The translations under genes and the position numbers were made by a program. A stretch of DNA of 64,000 bases from NCBI GenBank assembly GCA_945902745.1, contig CAMDNE010000013.1, positions 29,529 through 93,528 of the forward strand, read 5' to 3'. Source of the stretch: Chitinophaga pinensis (GTDB taxonomy: Bacteria > Bacteroidota > Bacteroidia > Flavobacteriales_D > Crocinitomicaceae). Below are positions 62,731 to 64,000 of this stretch, one piece after another (within the stretch, counting starts at the first letter, position 1; each line of letters opens with the position of its first letter). A model generated the notes under the pieces. The model ran no database searches. It was given only the letters and a program-made list of their open reading frames with translations, and was not told the DNA's origin.

Positions 62731-62860
62731 ACACTTCGCACTCCAAACTAAAAAACTATCAGTTATAAACTTTAAACTATAATCTATCAACTCCACACTT
62801 CGCGCTCCACACTCATCACTAAAAATCTATCAGTTATCAGTTATAAACTATAATCTATCA
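62731..62860. repeat. Degenerate tandem repeat between hxpB and the dioxygenase gene
   Basis: Two imperfect units of about 60-66 nt: ACACTTCGC-ACTCCA...CTATCAGTTATAAACT...ATAATCTATCA (62731-62790), repeated at 62795-62860. Short words such as CTATCAGTTAT and CTCATCAC recur. No coding potential is seen. Confidence 0.78.
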
Positions 62861-62863
62861 GTT

Positions 62864-63814
62864 TCATTTAAGCGCATCCTCAACCCATTCTTTCCCCCAT
62901 TCTTCGATTTCTTTTTCAGCCCATAATGCGGGATAAAAAATTCTCTTTTGAAATCTTGGAGGCAAATACTTTTGCCAATTTGTTCCACCTGTCGCGGCAA
63001 TATCTGCGGAATCTTTATTTAAATAATGCACAGCAGATTTGTAATGAGCTAATGGCCAGTTAATATTTACGTTGATATCGTTTTGCTTTAAAACAGTAAT
63101 AACCTTCTCAGATTTTTGAGCATCTGGACTTAAACGTTTATAAACTTGCCATAAATTTCGTTCTTGACAAGCTTTTCCTAATTGAATAAATTCTTCTTGG
63201 TATCGCTCTTCGAATTGAACAAGAGTTAACGTTTTCTTACCAGTCCCAATTTCTGTCGCTCCAGCTTTCCAATAAATATGCTCATACATTTCTTCGATTG
63301 ATGAAGTTGCAGAATAATTAGAACGGTGATCTTTGGCAACAAGATTAATAAAATCGGTGCTATACATTTCTATGAAACGATATTGCGCAGACTGGAAACC
63401 ACTTGCTGGCAACAAAGACATTCTGAATTGCATGAATTGCTTCTGATCCATTCCTTTTGACATGATATCAAAACTGATAATCAATGCATCAAAGTAGCGA
63501 TTGATGCGAGAAACACGATCAATAAAGAAATTTTCTGTTAGTTCTTTTGTATCAGCTAATTGCTCAAATTCTTTTAACGCTAATTGAAAATACAATTCTG
63601 TTATTTGATGATACATAATAAAAATATGCTCATCAGGAAAATTTGTGCGCGGTTTTTGAAGACTTAAAAGTGTGTCTAATTCAATATAATCCCAATATTT
63701 TACGGTATCAGCATACAATAAACCATCCAAGTAGGATAATAAATCTTGCCCAAGAGAAGAATACTTTTCATTCAATTGCTCTAATCTGTCTTTTATTTCT
63801 GGTGTAATTTCCAT
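62864..63814 (-). CDS. kynA: Tryptophan 2,3-dioxygenase
   Basis: 316 residues. A haem enzyme that opens the tryptophan ring to N-formylkynurenine. The substrate region HQITELYFQLALKEFE, the SGFQSAQYRFIEMY segment with its Arg, the heme-ligand His in the WPLAHYKSAVHYL region, and the ATGGTNW loop are in TDO order. It is longer than the roughly 280 residues of smaller bacterial enzymes. It has its own promoter at 63834-63841. No other kynurenine-pathway gene is visible in the window. Confidence 0.88.
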   Translation of the reverse strand: MEITPEIKDRLEQLNEKYSSLGQDLLSYLDGLLYADTVKYWDYIELDTLLSLQKPRTNFPDEHIFIMYHQITELYFQLALKEFEQLADTKELTENFFIDRVSRINRYFDALIISFDIMSKGMDQKQFMQFRMSLLPASGFQSAQYRFIEMYSTDFINLVAKDHRSNYSATSSIEEMYEHIYWKAGATEIGTGKKTLTLVQFEERYQEEFIQLGKACQERNLWQVYKRLSPDAQKSEKVITVLKQNDINVNINWPLAHYKSAVHYLNKDSADIAATGGTNWQKYLPPRFQKRIFYPALWAEKEIEEWGKEWVEDALK

Positions 63815-63833
63815 GTTCAGTATTTAACTGAGA

Positions 63834-63841
63834 CAAAAGTA
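63834..63841 (-). promoter_or_regulatory. -7 box of the dioxygenase gene
   Basis: On the minus strand TACTTTTG matches TAnnTTTG and ends 19 nt before the ATG at 63814. Confidence 0.6.
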
Positions 63842-63905
63842 AACAACCCGCAACCCTACGCAAGTGGTTGTTAAATTATTAACATGAAAATTAAATCATG
63901 CGTGT

Positions 63906-63913
63906 TATCTTTG
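63906..63913 (+). promoter_or_regulatory. -7 box of the bestrophin gene
   Basis: TATCTTTG matches TAnnTTTG and ends 19 nt before the ATG at 63933. Confidence 0.6.
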
Positions 63914-63932
63914 TCTAAAATTTAGAATTAAG

Positions 63933-64000
63933 ATGGTAGATTATAACCCAAAGAGTTGGATAAAACTCATTTTTGCATTTCACAAAAGCGATACATTTCG
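63933..64000 (+). CDS. Bestrophin-family protein, 3' part beyond the window
   Basis: Only the first 22 residues are present (MVDYNPKSWIKLIFAFHKSD, then TF). The DYNPKSW...FHKSDT opening is the characteristic start of bacterial bestrophin-like channels (UPF0187). The call rests on this short match and the well-placed promoter. Confidence 0.7.
   Translation, partial: MVDYNPKSWIKLIFAFHKSDTF

Noticed and set aside
1..64000. Insertion sequences, prophage, CRISPR or restriction-modification genes
   Set aside because: No transposase, integrase, phage structural, Cas or methylase-like protein was recognised, and no regularly spaced repeat array is present.

Overview
The window looks like the chromosome of a low-GC member of the Bacteroidota, most likely Flavobacteriales and perhaps close to Fluviicola/Crocinitomicaceae (the family-level placement is inference). 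The evidence is: promoters with the Bacteroidota -7 box TAnnTTTG instead of TATAAT; type IX secretion (T9SS) sorting domains of both type A and type B; a PorP/SprF-family protein; the gliding lipoprotein GldH; a YtxJ-type bacilliredoxin; few strong Shine-Dalgarno sites; and exported proteins that nearly all have Gln right after the predicted signal-peptidase site. No insertion sequence, prophage, CRISPR array or classical defence island is visible.

Layout. 1-1914: 3' part of gltX, folB, tRNA-Cys and a terminator. 1963-5258: an operon of two short-chain dehydrogenase-type proteins, a CPBP protease-like protein and a polytopic membrane protein. 5259-8394: an ECF sigma factor with an overlapping anti-sigma-like gene that ends in a T9SS type B sorting domain, a TlpA-like gene broken by a 13-A run, and rpiB. 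8395-12927: a very AT-rich gap, then a multi-PAS histidine kinase and LytTR response regulator. 12924-20607: RNase R, ferritin, a large propeller-sensor adenylate cyclase with an HD domain, and a universal stress protein. 20850-29471: a GH3-family enzyme, EamA transporter, lipoproteins, a K/E-rich coiled-coil protein, holB-ricT-gldH, and a DUF2490 barrel. 29626-40951: a surface/secretion block with a CotH-type T9SS substrate, its PorP/SprF partner, a small CxxC membrane protein, a TPR lipoprotein, and two more T9SS substrates, one carrying collagen-like repeats and an S74 intramolecular chaperone. 41004-45820: flippase-like protein, Ig-like lipoprotein, free Met-(R)-sulfoxide reductase, 3'-5' exonuclease and two paralogous lipoproteins. 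46000-50488: pheS, ytxJ, glutaminyl cyclase, a secreted cyanophycinase-like peptidase and ftsE. 50647-57741: a TPR/outer-membrane-barrel pair, lspA, a DksA-like regulator and a DUF6427-like membrane protein. 57824-64000: purQ, purD, a CNNM/CorC protein, a beta-propeller protein, an HxpB-like phosphatase, tryptophan 2,3-dioxygenase and the start of a bestrophin gene.

How it fits together. Much of the window serves the cell envelope: T9SS substrates, a PorP/SprF partner, lipoproteins with LspA to process them, GldH, FtsE, and a glutaminyl cyclase that could cap the many exported proteins starting with Gln. The most unusual points are the sigma/anti-sigma pair carrying a secretion-sorting domain, the A13 tract, the S74 chaperone placed before a T9SS domain, a set of genes whose -7 box ends only 4-5 nt before the start codon (candidate leaderless mRNAs), two families of intergenic hairpin repeats whose stems co-vary while loops or flanks stay fixed, and two exported proteins ending in the same six-lysine tail. 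All calls are from reading the sequence; no database search was run.
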